Source: Streptomyces caelestis (GTDB lineage: Bacteria > Actinomycetota > Actinomycetes > Streptomycetales > Streptomycetaceae). From it: a DNA stretch of 11,853 nt. A program made the position numbers and the translations under genes. Position 1 is the stretch's first letter; each line of letters opens with the position of its first letter. Under the pieces are notes generated by a model that saw only the letters and a program-made list of their open reading frames with translations, made no database searches and was not told the DNA's origin. The stretch covers positions 1-11,853 of the forward strand of contig NZ_LGCN01000256.1 of the NCBI RefSeq assembly GCF_001279005.1. Direction: 5' to 3'. Shown piece by piece: positions 1-6,112 of this stretch.

Positions 1-1584
1 CACCGTGCCCTCCGCCGTGTCGACGGCGGACTCCGCCGCCTCCACCGCGGTCGTCGCCCCGGCCGGGGCTCCGCCGCGCATACGGCGACGGCGGCGCGGG
101 GTGCGGGCGGCCGTGTCGGCCTCCGCCGCGCCGGCGCCCTCGGCGGCCGGACCCACGGGCTGCTGCGCCGCCTCGTCCAGCACCGCACCGCCACGCGTAC
201 GGCGACGGCGCCGCGGCGTACGGGCCGGGGTCTCGCGCTCCGCGAAACGGGAGCCGTCGCGCCCGTCCCGGCCGCCGCGCCCGCGCGGTCCACGCCCGCC
301 CGGCTCGCCCAGGTCCTCCAGCTCCTCCGCGTCCAGCCCGGCGCGCGTACGCTCCGAGCGCGGCAGGACGCCCTTGGTGCCCTCGGGAATACCGAGGTCG
401 GAGAACAGGTGCGGAGAGGTGGAGTACGTCTCCGGCGGGTCGCCGAAGCCCAGGTCCAGCGCCTTGTTGATCAGCTGCCAGCGCGGGATGTCGTCCCAGT
501 CGACCAGCGTGATCGCCGTGCCCTTCGCCCCCGCGCGGCCGGTGCGGCCGATGCGGTGCAGGTACGTCTTCTCGTCCTCGGGGGACTGGTAGTTGATGAC
601 GTGCGTCACGCCCTCGACGTCGATGCCGCGGGCGGCGACGTCGGTGCAGACGAGCACGTCCACCTTGCCGTTGCGGAACGCGCGCAGCGCCTGCTCACGG
701 GCGCCCTGGCCGAGGTCGCCGTGGACCGCGCCGGAGGCGAAGCCCCGCTGCTTGAGCTGGTCGGCGAGGTCGGCGGCGGTGCGCTTGGTGCGGCAGAAGA
801 CCATGACCAGGCCCCGGCCGTCGGCCTGCAGTATCCGCGCGACCATCTCGGGCTTGTCCATGTTGTGCGCGCGGTAGACGAACTGCGTGGTGTTCGCGAC
901 CGTCGCGCCCGCGTCGTCCGGGGACGTGGCGTTGATGTGCGTCGGCTGCGACATGTAACGCCGGGCCAGACTGATCACCGCGCCCGGCATGGTGGCCGAG
1001 AACAGCATGGTCTGACGCTTGACCGGAAGGAAGCCGATGATCTTCTCGACGTCGGGCAGGAAGCCCAGGTCGAGCATCTCGTCGGCCTCGTCGAGGACGA
1101 GGGCCTTCACGTGCTTGAGGTCGAGCTTCTTCTGCCCGGCGAGGTCGAGCAGCCGGCCCGGGGTGCCGACGACCACGTCGACGCCCTTCTTCAGCGCCTC
1201 GACCTGCGGCTCGTAGGCCCGGCCGCCGTAGATCGCGGTGACGCGCACGTTGCGCACCTTGCCGGCGGTGAGCAGGTCATTGGTGACCTGCGTGCACAGC
1301 TCGCGCGTGGGGACGACGATCAGCGCCTGCGGCGCGTCGGTGAGGTCCTCGGGCTTCGCGCGCCCGGCCTCGACGTCCGCGGGGACGGTGACGCGCTCGA
1401 GGAGCGGAAGGCCGAAGCCGAGCGTCTTTCCGGTGCCGGTCTTGGCCTGGCCGATGACGTCCGTGCCCGACAGGGCCACGGGGAGCGTCATCTCCTGGAT
1501 GGGGAAGGGGCTGATGATGCCGACGGCCTCCAGGGCCTCGGCGGTCTCGGGGAGGATCCCGAGCTCTCGGAACGTCGTAGTCAG
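1..1584 (-). CDS. DEAD-box ATP-dependent RNA helicase (C-terminus cut by window edge)
   Basis: This cytoplasmic helicase unwinds RNA duplexes using ATP. The 528 residues visible carry the full DEAD-box core in order: Q motif around F27-P28-I29-Q30, Walker A AKTGTGKT (47-54), PTREL (92-96), TPGR (141-144), DEAD (165-168), SAT (196-198), the ARGID region (318-322) and HRIGRTGR (343-350). After about residue 400 the tail is low-complexity and basic, with two copies of a block RTPRRRRR[T/M]RGG at 455-466 and 494-505, probably for nonspecific RNA binding. The stop lies left of the window. The frame has no ATG or GTG near its N-terminus. The start chosen is CTG at 1584-1582, with AGAAGAGG seven bases upstream; the first internal ATG (codon 32) would remove the Q motif. 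It is divergent from the MiaE_2 gene. Family assignment is very secure; the exact start is less so. It resembles the RhlE-like helicases of actinobacteria. Confidence 0.95.
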   Translation of the reverse strand, partial: MTTTFRELGILPETAEALEAVGIISPFPIQEMTLPVALSGTDVIGQAKTGTGKTLGFGLPLLERVTVPADVEAGRAKPEDLTDAPQALIVVPTRELCTQVTNDLLTAGKVRNVRVTAIYGGRAYEPQVEALKKGVDVVVGTPGRLLDLAGQKKLDLKHVKALVLDEADEMLDLGFLPDVEKIIGFLPVKRQTMLFSATMPGAVISLARRYMSQPTHINATSPDDAGATVANTTQFVYRAHNMDKPEMVARILQADGRGLVMVFCRTKRTAADLADQLKQRGFASGAVHGDLGQGAREQALRAFRNGKVDVLVCTDVAARGIDVEGVTHVINYQSPEDEKTYLHRIGRTGRAGAKGTAITLVDWDDIPRWQLINKALDLGFGDPPETYSTSPHLFSDLGIPEGTKGVLPRSERTRAGLDAEELEDLGEPGGRGPRGRGGRDGRDGSRFAERETPARTPRRRRRTRGGAVLDEAAQQPVGPAAEGAGAAEADTAARTPRRRRRMRGGAPAGATTAVEAAESAVDTAEGTV

Positions 1585-1591
1585 GGTGCTG

Positions 1592-1599
1592 CCTCTTCT
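1592..1599 (-). promoter_or_regulatory. Shine-Dalgarno deciding the CTG start of the helicase
   Basis: Read on the minus strand, AGAAGAGG lies seven bases before CTG at 1584-1582. The protein then begins (L/M)TTTFREL, the normal N-terminus of this helicase group as I remember it. No ATG or GTG in this frame could replace it without losing the Q motif or lacking a ribosome binding site. Confidence 0.6.
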
Positions 1600-1957
1600 G
1601 TGTGCGCGGTGCGAGGCGAGCGCGGGGGTCGTGTAGGGACCGTGCCGGGGACGTCGGCCGCCTTACGGGCGATGCCGTAGGACACGGGACCACTGCCGAC
1701 GCTCGAGCGCTCGTACCGCTGAGGGTCCCCCTCCGGAATCCGCACGCAGTGTGGCGTGTGGCAAGGAGGGCTGTCGGGTCGGAGCCGATCGGGCCTCCGA
1801 CCGGGCATCCTCATACATGCGGCCCGTCGAGTACGTCAGAGTGCTCAGCAGGCGCATTACCACCATACCCCGGATTCGCGCACATGCCATGGCCGTTTTG
1901 GTCACGTAGTCGTCGTCACACCGATCGGCCAGGACCTTCCGGACGCGGCGAGCGGGC

Positions 1958-1970
1958 TATTGTGCGCTTC
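1958..1970 (+). promoter_or_regulatory. Candidate -10 element for a leaderless MiaE_2 transcript
   Basis: TATTGT (1958-1963) matches TAnnnT and ends seven bases before the ATG at 1971, so transcription could begin at or very near the A of the start codon. No Shine-Dalgarno is visible before this ATG, which fits a leaderless mRNA, common in Streptomyces. The -35 match is poor. A GTG at 1962 is in frame but lies inside the hexamer. Confidence 0.4.
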
Positions 1971-2726
1971 ATGACGAGCTCTGACAAGCCTGACAACGCC
2001 GCGGACACCCCCGACACCTCCGCCGGACCCACCGGCGTCGCCGCCATGGACTGGGCGGCCGCCTCCGCCGACCCCCAGTACCGGGCCGCTGTCGTGGATC
2101 TGCTCGGCGCGCTCGCGTACGGCGAGCTGGCGGCGTTCGAGCGGCTCGCGGAGGACGCCAAGCTGGCGCCCACGCTGGCGGACAAGGCGGAGCTGGCGAA
2201 GATGGCGTCGGCCGAGTTCCACCACTTCGAGCGGCTGCGCGACCGGCTCGCCGGGATCGGTGAGGAGCCGACGCTCGCGATGGAGCCGTTCGTCGCCGCG
2301 TACGACGGTTTCCACAAGCAGACGGCGCCCTCCGACTGGCTGGAGGGGCTGGTCAAGGCGTACGTCGGCGACTCCATCGCCAGTGACTTCTACCGCGAGG
2401 TCGCGGCCCGCCTGGACTCCGACACCCGCGCCCTGGTGCTGGCCGTGCTGGACGACACCGGCCACGGCGGCTTCGCCGTCGAGAAGGTGCGCGCCGCGAT
2501 CGACGCGGACCCGCGCGTGGGCGGACGGCTCGCCCTGTGGGCGCGGCGGCTGATGGGCGAGGCGCTGTCGCAGTCCCAGCGGGTCGTCGCCGACCGGGAC
2601 GCGCTGTCGACCATGCTCGTGGGCGGCGTCGCGGACGGGTTCGACCTCGCCGAGGTCGGCAGGATGTTCTCCCGGATCACCGAGGCGCACACCAAGCGGA
2701 TGGCGGCACTGGGGCTGGCGGCCTGA
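1971..2726 (+). CDS. Ferritin-like fold protein, MiaE_2 family
   Basis: The 251-residue product matches the actinobacterial ferritin-like family named after the tRNA-(ms2io6A) hydroxylase MiaE (MiaE_2). After a disordered acidic N-terminus (1-25), the helical bundle has E52 in a GELAAFERLA helix, an ExxH pair at E82-F-H-H85, a helix containing D135 and D139, and DDTGHGG at 161-167 with H165. These are plausible ligands for a non-haem di-iron centre. No signal peptide or membrane segment is visible, so it is cytoplasmic. Whether it acts on tRNA in actinobacteria is not established; the family name reflects fold similarity. ATG 1971 is chosen because it suits a leaderless start; GTG 1962 is a three-codon alternative. 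It stands alone, divergent from the helicase and convergent with the small membrane gene. Its orthologue beside rhlE in mycobacteria (Rv3210c, from memory) has the same orientation. Confidence 0.88.
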   Translation: MTSSDKPDNAADTPDTSAGPTGVAAMDWAAASADPQYRAAVVDLLGALAYGELAAFERLAEDAKLAPTLADKAELAKMASAEFHHFERLRDRLAGIGEEPTLAMEPFVAAYDGFHKQTAPSDWLEGLVKAYVGDSIASDFYREVAARLDSDTRALVLAVLDDTGHGGFAVEKVRAAIDADPRVGGRLALWARRLMGEALSQSQRVVADRDALSTMLVGGVADGFDLAEVGRMFSRITEAHTKRMAALGLAA

Positions 2727-2790
2727 GGACGGCCGGGTCCCGCCCGGCGCGCCGCGTCGGAGGGGACCGACGGCACCGGGCCGGCACCCC

Positions 2791-2818
2791 TCCGGCGTCC
2801 GCGGCGTGATCCGCCGGA
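2791..2818. terminator. Possible bidirectional terminator between convergent genes
   Basis: TCCGGCG (2791-2797) pairs perfectly with CGCCGGA (2812-2818) across a 14-base loop. It lies in the 148-base gap between the convergent stops at 2726 and 2875. A second weak stem, GCCGGG/CCCGGC (2732-2748), follows the MiaE_2 stop closely. Neither has a T-run, and chance pairing is frequent at this GC content. Confidence 0.3.
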
Positions 2819-2874
2819 CGGGTGGCCGGGTGGCCGGAAGCCGGTTCACGACCGGCGCCGCCATCGGCGGCCGG

Positions 2875-3144
2875 TCACGCGGTCGCCGACCGGCGGCGCA
2901 GTCTTCCCGCCGGGCGCAGCAGCAGCGACAGGGACGCCACGGACACGATCGCCGCGCCGAACAGGATCGTCAGCAGGTTGCCGGCGTCCAGCGCGGTGTT
3001 CATGAGGAAGGCGCCGAACAGCGCTCCGGCCACGCCGGTCGGCAGGACGAGGGCGCGGGCGGGAAGGCGATGCGACAGGCGGCGGGCGGCCGCCCACGCC
3101 AGAGCCAGGCCAAGGATCGCGGAGCTGAGCGCTTCCAAGAGCAT
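2875..3144 (-). CDS. Small integral membrane protein, three predicted helices
   Basis: This 89-residue protein has three hydrophobic segments, at about 4-20, 31-48 and 56-77, and an Arg-rich end (RLRRR, 81-85) that should stay in the cytoplasm. Size, glycine spacing and hairpin-like layout recall small stress-associated membrane proteins of the GlsB/YeaQ/YmgE (transglycosylase-associated) type. That is resemblance only; I see no diagnostic motif. ATG 3144 is preceded by GGGAGGG eight bases upstream, a strong ribosome binding site. It is convergent with the MiaE_2 gene. Upstream lie a SigB-like promoter candidate and two tandem palindromic 17-bp repeats, suggesting its own regulation. Third-position GC is high, supporting a real gene. 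Confidence 0.7.
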   Translation of the reverse strand: MLLEALSSAILGLALAWAAARRLSHRLPARALVLPTGVAGALFGAFLMNTALDAGNLLTILFGAAIVSVASLSLLLRPAGRLRRRSATA

Positions 3145-3195
3145 GTCGGGGTCCCTCCCACATGGCCGGCCTGCTCACATCGGTCCTAGCCCGTC

Positions 3196-3221
3196 TTACC
3201 CCTGACCTGCGAAATTCAATC
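3196..3221 (-). promoter_or_regulatory. Possible SigB-like promoter of the small membrane gene
   Basis: On the minus strand GATT (3221-3218), 16 bases, then GGGTAA (3201-3196) resembles the Streptomyces SigB-type consensus GNNT-N14-16-GGGTAY, with a mismatch only at the last base. Transcription would begin about 40-45 bases before the ATG at 3144. Short degenerate motifs like this often occur by chance. Confidence 0.25.
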
Positions 3222-3224
3222 CTC

Positions 3225-3258
3225 CTCCGCGGAGGATCCGTCTCCGCGGAGGATCCGT
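3225..3258. repeat. Two tandem 17-bp direct repeats, each with an inner palindrome
   Basis: CTCCGCGGAGGATCCGT occurs twice in exact tandem, at 3225-3241 and 3242-3258. Each copy contains the palindrome CTCCGCGGAG, extended to 14 bp in the first copy, plus a GGATCC. It lies upstream of the small membrane gene and downstream of the DUF3107 terminator. The 17-bp period is not a whole number of helical turns. It could be a double operator or a chance duplication. Confidence 0.85.
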
Positions 3259-3274
3259 GCACCGTCCGTGAACG

Positions 3275-3315
3275 CGCGGAGGGCCCGGCGGTTCGAGACC
3301 GCCGGGCCCTCCGCG
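3275..3315 (-). terminator. Strong hairpin terminator of the DUF3107 gene
   Basis: A perfect 18-bp inverted repeat (3275-3292 and 3298-3315) encloses a five-base TCGAG loop. It begins 25 bases after the DUF3107 stop, reading the minus strand. Nearly every pair is G:C. There is no clear U-tract, as is common for Streptomyces terminators. Confidence 0.85.
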
Positions 3316-3339
3316 TGACCGCTCGACTGCCGGTCGCGC

Positions 3340-3567
3340 CTACAGCGCGCCGAAGCCCACCTTGCGCGGGGCCGGCTCGCCGATCTCGACGTAGGCGAGA
3401 CGGTCGGCCGGGACCAGGATCTTACGGCCGTGCTCGTCCACGAGGCTCAGCAGCTGCGACTTCCCGGCCAGCGCCTCGGCCACCACGCGCTCGACCTCCT
3501 CGGCGCTCTGACCGCTCTCCAGAACGATCTCGCGGGGCGCGTGCTGCACGCCGATCTTGACCTCCAC
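3340..3567 (-). CDS. DUF3107 family protein (TB9.4-like)
   Basis: The 75-residue protein begins (V/M)EVKIGVQHAPREIVLES and ends RKVGFGAL, which I recognise as the actinobacterial DUF3107 family; M. tuberculosis TB9.4 (Rv3208A, from memory) is a member. It looks like a small soluble alpha/beta protein: strand EVKIGVQ, helix SAEEVERVVAEAL (21-33), then strands around LLSLVDE and KILVPADRLAYVEIG. The molecular role is unknown. GTG 3567 is chosen because GGAGGG lies eight bases upstream and the family starts at EVKIG. It sits 152 bases beyond the TetR stop in the same direction and has its own promoter candidate, so it may be transcribed both alone and with tetR. The strong hairpin follows it. 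The lasting pairing with a TetR gene across actinobacteria suggests a shared function. Confidence 0.92.
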   Translation of the reverse strand: MEVKIGVQHAPREIVLESGQSAEEVERVVAEALAGKSQLLSLVDEHGRKILVPADRLAYVEIGEPAPRKVGFGAL

Positions 3568-3623
3568 GGCTATGTCCCTCCGACGGTCAGTGAAGTGCGC
3601 GACCTTCCGCGCCGTACCAGCAC

Positions 3624-3629
3624 ACATTA
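3624..3629 (-). promoter_or_regulatory. Candidate -10 of the DUF3107 promoter
   Basis: Read on the minus strand, TAATGT fits TAnnnT and would give a leader of about 50 bases carrying the GGAGGG ribosome binding site. The -35 region is only weakly matched. The 152-base gap after tetR (3568-3719) leaves room for this promoter, and I see no other gene in it. Confidence 0.35.
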
Positions 3630-3719
3630 GCCCGGTGAGGGGACGTACACGCTGCGCCCGGCAACGCCAGGAGCGAACAGCCGACGGGAACAAACAGCCG
3701 CCGGCGCCCGCCCGTCTCC

Positions 3720-4364
3720 TCAGTGGTGCTGCTCGTTGCCGTGCAGCGGGAATCCCGCGATGCCCCGCCAGGCCAGCGAGGCCAGTAGCTGCACCGCCTG
3801 GTCGCGCGGCACGCTGCGGTCGCTGTGCAGCCAGGACCGCGCCACCACCTGGGCGAGACCGCCGAGTCCCGAGGCGAGCAGCATCGACTCCGCCCGCGAC
3901 AGCCCGGTGTCCTCGGCGATCACGTCGCAGATCGCCTCCGCGCACTCGTTGGTCACCTTGTCGACGCGCTCGCGCACGGCGGGCTCGTTCGTCAGGTCCG
4001 ACTCGAAGACCAGGCGGAACGCGCCGCCGTCGTCCTCGACGTACGCGAAGTAGGCGTCCATGGTCGCCCGCACGCGCTGCTTGTTGTCCGAGGTCGACGC
4101 CAGCGCGTGGCGCACCGACTGGATCAGGGCCTCGCAGTGCTGGTCCAGCAGGGCCAGGTACAGATCGAGCTTGCCCGGGAAGTGCTGGTAGAGCACCGGC
4201 TTGCTGACGCCCGCGCGCTCGGCGATGTCGTCCATCGCGGCCGCGTGGTAGCCCTGCGCGACGAAGACCTCCTGGGCGGCGCCCAGCAGCTGGTTCCGTC
4301 GGGCACGGCGCGGCAGGCGTGTACCCCTCGGGCGTACCGCGTCTGTCTGCTCGATGGCTGTCAC
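3720..4364 (-). CDS. TetR/AcrR-family transcriptional regulator
   Basis: The 214-residue protein has the classic N-terminal TetR DNA-binding domain: RRNQLLGAAQEVFVAQGYHAA, then the helix-turn-helix MDDIAERAGVSKPVLYQHFPGK at about 44-65. The rest is a helical ligand-binding and dimerisation domain. Ligand and targets cannot be read from sequence. GTG 4364 is chosen because GGGAGG lies four to five bases upstream. An ATG four codons earlier (4376) overlaps that ribosome binding site and has a poorer one of its own. The gene precedes DUF3107 on the same strand. A TetR gene next to DUF3107 and opposite in direction to DUF3152 is also the mycobacterial arrangement (Rv3208, from memory), so it probably controls a local core function rather than drug efflux. 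A near-palindrome in its promoter suggests autoregulation. Confidence 0.95.
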   Translation of the reverse strand: MTAIEQTDAVRPRGTRLPRRARRNQLLGAAQEVFVAQGYHAAAMDDIAERAGVSKPVLYQHFPGKLDLYLALLDQHCEALIQSVRHALASTSDNKQRVRATMDAYFAYVEDDGGAFRLVFESDLTNEPAVRERVDKVTNECAEAICDVIAEDTGLSRAESMLLASGLGGLAQVVARSWLHSDRSVPRDQAVQLLASLAWRGIAGFPLHGNEQHH

Positions 4365-4408
4365 GCCGCCTCCCATTGTCGTCCACGTGCGGTGTGAGCC
4401 GCGCCGCC

Positions 4409-4428
4409 ATCGTACTTTTCGGTAACCG
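4409..4428 (-). promoter_or_regulatory. tetR promoter candidate with near-palindromic operator
   Basis: On the minus strand TACGAT (4414-4409) fits a -10 box. CGGTTACCG (4428-4420), symmetric apart from its centre, lies just upstream in the spacer, where a self-binding TetR dimer would block transcription. The half-sites are short. Confidence 0.3.
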
Positions 4429-4474
4429 TGGTGTGCGCGGTGAGGACGCAGAATTTCACGGACCGGACGGCGGT

Positions 4475-4495
4475 GAAAGCCGTACGGACGGTTTC
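4475..4495 (-). terminator. Possible terminator downstream of the acidic-protein gene
   Basis: GAAA(g)CCGT pairs with ACGGTTTC around a four-base loop: eight pairs with one bulged base. It lies about 70 bases after the acidic gene's stop and before tetR. A TTTCAC/GTGAAA inverted repeat (4454-4459 and 4473-4478) overlaps it, so this stretch could instead be regulatory. Confidence 0.3.
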
Positions 4496-4563
4496 AAAAG
4501 CTGTCAGAGCGGGCAAGAAGTTTCCTCCTCACTGCTCGGCGACGGTCCTCGCCGGCGCGCTCG

Positions 4564-4791
4564 TCACCGGTAGTCGTCCTCGTCGAGCGAGACGATCCGG
4601 GCCTGCTCCACCAGGTCCGCCTCGTTGGCGCGGTCGGGATCGACGCCGGTCAACGGGTCGTCGCGGTCCGGCCTCACCTCCGCCTGCTGCTCGGCCGCGT
4701 CGACCTCGGGCGCCTCGACGTCGAACTCCTCGTCCTCGTGGACCTCCTCGTCCTCCACGAACGTCTCGGGGTCGGTCGGATCTACGGCCAT
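4564..4791 (-). CDS. Short, strongly acidic protein of unknown function
   Basis: I do not recognise a family. The 75-residue product has 15 Asp and 14 Glu (about 39% acidic), five Arg, one His, no Lys and no Cys. A first half dense in Glu/Asp (DEEVHEDEEFDVEAPEVD) leads into VRPDRDDPLTGVDPDRANEADLVEQARIVSLDEDDYR, whose more varied C-terminal part looks like a conserved binding helix. It is probably a largely disordered cytoplasmic protein that binds a protein or metal ion. ATG 4791 has AGGAAGGGAG six bases upstream, an excellent ribosome binding site, and codon usage fits the neighbours. It is divergent from the alpha/beta hydrolase and upstream of tetR on the same strand, though a weak hairpin separates the two. 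A mimic of nucleic acid is another possibility, without support beyond charge. Confidence 0.8.
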   Translation of the reverse strand: MAVDPTDPETFVEDEEVHEDEEFDVEAPEVDAAEQQAEVRPDRDDPLTGVDPDRANEADLVEQARIVSLDEDDYR

Positions 4792-5010
4792 GCCGGGCTC
4801 CCTTCCTGCGAACGTCTGCTGCCCACATCCCTGAAGACTGCGGGGGCGGTATGCGGGTGCCCTGCCTCCGAGCCTAGGAGACACCCGATTCGGACGCCAT
4901 GCGATCCGCGACCGGAACGTGACAGAGAGCGCACGGCGGAACCCGTCCTCGGCGGCGGCTCGGGACCAGCTCCTCGGGGCGCCCCCTCGGGGCGGTCTGT
5001 GACGGCGAAC

Positions 5011-5042
5011 ACGTGAACCACTACGTGATCGTCTCGTAACAT
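5011..5042 (+). promoter_or_regulatory. Leaderless promoter of the hydrolase with ACGTGA direct repeats
   Basis: TAACAT (5037-5042) is a good -10 box ending six bases before the ATG at 5049; GTGAAC (5013-5018) could be the -35 at 18 bases spacing. ACGTGA occurs at 5011-5016 and 5023-5028, 12 bases apart, across the -35 and spacer. No Shine-Dalgarno precedes the ATG, so the message is probably leaderless. The rest of 4792-5010 holds a GGGGCGCCCC palindrome (4976-4985) and two CCTCGGGGCG copies, but no gene. Confidence 0.5.
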
Positions 5043-5048
5043 TGCCGC

Positions 5049-6104
5049 ATGTCTTCGACCGAGCTGCCGTCCGTGCCGCCCGCAAACGTGCTTCCCAAGG
5101 TGGCGCCGGTCAGGATCGCGGAGGGCGAGCGGCTCGGCTCGGTGGAGCTGCCCGGGATCACGCTGTCGGTGCGGTCGCGGCCGCCCGCGCGGGAGGGGCT
5201 GCCGTCCGCCCTCTACATCCACGGACTCGGCGGCTCCTCCCTCAACTGGTCGGCCCTCATGCCGCTGCTGGACGACGTCGTCGACAGCGAGGCCGTCGAC
5301 CTGCCGGGCTTCGGCGACTCCCCGCCCCCGGACGACGGCGACTACTCCGTCACCGCGCACGCACGCGTGGTGATCCGTTATCTCGACGCGACCGGCCGCG
5401 GCCCGGTGCACCTCTTCGGCAACTCGCTCGGCGGCGCGGTCGCGACCCGTGTCGCCGCCGTACGCCCCGACCTCGTCCGCACCCTCACGCTCGTGTCACC
5501 GGCCCTGCCGGAACTGCGGGTGCAGCGCACCGCCGTCCCCACGGGGCTGCTGGCGGTGCCCGGGGTCGCACCGCTGTTCACCCGGATCACCCGCGCGTGG
5601 ACGGCGGAACAGCGCGTCCGGGGCGTGATGCAGCTCTGCTACGGCGATCCCGCGCGGGTGTCGCCGGAAGGGTTCCGCAACGCCGTGCAGGAGATGGAGC
5701 GGCGGCTGCGGCTGCCGTACTTCTGGGACGCGATGGCGCGCTCCGCGCGGGGGATCGTCAGCGCCTACCTGCTGGGCGGCCAGCACGGACTGTGGCGCCA
5801 GGCCGAGCGGGTGCTCGCGCCGACCCTGCTCGTCTACGGCGGCCGGGACCAGCTCGTCGGCTTCCGCATGGCCCAGCGGTCGGCGCGCGCCTTCCGGGAC
5901 CGCCGGCTGGTGACGATTCCGGACGCGGGGCACGTCGCGATGATGGAGTACCCCGAGACGGTGGCCCTCGCCTTCCGTGAACTCCTCGCGGATACAACGG
6001 ATTCGGCGGATCAGGGTGATACTGGTGAGCCGGACGCGCAGGGCGCTCCGGGTTCACCCGCCGGCACCGGTGGGGGAACCACCGCCGAGAACATGAGGGG
6101 CTGA
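5049..6104 (+). CDS. Alpha/beta-fold hydrolase
   Basis: The 351-residue protein has the canonical alpha/beta-hydrolase layout. The oxyanion loop HGLGG is at 58-62, the nucleophile elbow GNSLGG at 124-129 puts the catalytic Ser at S126, the acid is D267 in YGGRDQLV, and the base is H295 in DAGHVAMMEYPE. A helical cap spans about 155-245. The last 30 residues (about 320-351) are Gly/Pro/Asp-rich and disordered. There is no signal peptide. It should hydrolyse an ester, amide or similar bond; cap sequences of this kind do not reveal the substrate. ATG 5049 is chosen from the -10 box six bases before it and the lack of upstream coding. The DUF3152 gene follows after 8 bases, so the two are surely co-transcribed, suggesting a shared role with an exported protein. 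Confidence 0.93.
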   Translation: MSSTELPSVPPANVLPKVAPVRIAEGERLGSVELPGITLSVRSRPPAREGLPSALYIHGLGGSSLNWSALMPLLDDVVDSEAVDLPGFGDSPPPDDGDYSVTAHARVVIRYLDATGRGPVHLFGNSLGGAVATRVAAVRPDLVRTLTLVSPALPELRVQRTAVPTGLLAVPGVAPLFTRITRAWTAEQRVRGVMQLCYGDPARVSPEGFRNAVQEMERRLRLPYFWDAMARSARGIVSAYLLGGQHGLWRQAERVLAPTLLVYGGRDQLVGFRMAQRSARAFRDRRLVTIPDAGHVAMMEYPETVALAFRELLADTTDSADQGDTGEPDAQGAPGSPAGTGGGTTAENMRG

Positions 6105-6112
6105 GGCGCGAC

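Larger units (their letters stand above)
1585..1970. promoter_or_regulatory. Divergent intergenic region between helicase and MiaE_2 gene
   Basis: These 386 bases must hold the promoters of both flanking genes and a long helicase leader. On the minus strand a weak -10-like TATGGT (1867-1862) is the best candidate I see for the helicase. There is a 10-bp palindrome CGAGCGCTCG near 1703-1712 and a short hairpin GAGGG-TCC-CCCTC near 1722-1734. Open frames on either strand lack a convincing start, ribosome binding site or recognisable protein, so I call no gene here. Confidence 0.45.

Noticed and set aside
409..1680. 423-codon plus-strand frame opposite the helicase
   Set aside because: The opposite strand encodes an unbroken helicase with every motif; this frame gives a featureless Gly/Val/Asp/Arg-rich product.
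1663..1905. 80-codon minus-strand frame in the helicase upstream region
   Set aside because: Several possible ATGs exist but none has a good ribosome binding site, codon bias is weak and the product matches nothing I know. A leader peptide remains conceivable but unsupported.
1602..1970. N-terminal extension of the MiaE_2 gene to an upstream ATG
   Set aside because: The extra 123 codons look like translated intergenic DNA (Arg/Pro/His-rich), and the family begins close to the ATG at 1971.
1902..2864. 320-codon minus-strand frame over the MiaE_2 gene
   Set aside because: Composition is Arg/Gly-rich with no motif, and the plus strand holds a recognisable ferritin-like protein.
3568..4410. 356-codon minus-strand frame fusing DUF3107 to upstream sequence
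   Set aside because: Only its last 75 residues match DUF3107. The upstream part is the out-of-frame shadow of tetR, and the GTG at 3567 has a proper ribosome binding site.
4971..4994. CCTCGGGGCG direct repeat and GGGGCGCCCC palindrome
   Set aside because: Short G/C-only repeats are expected by chance in DNA of this composition, and their position gives no clear role.
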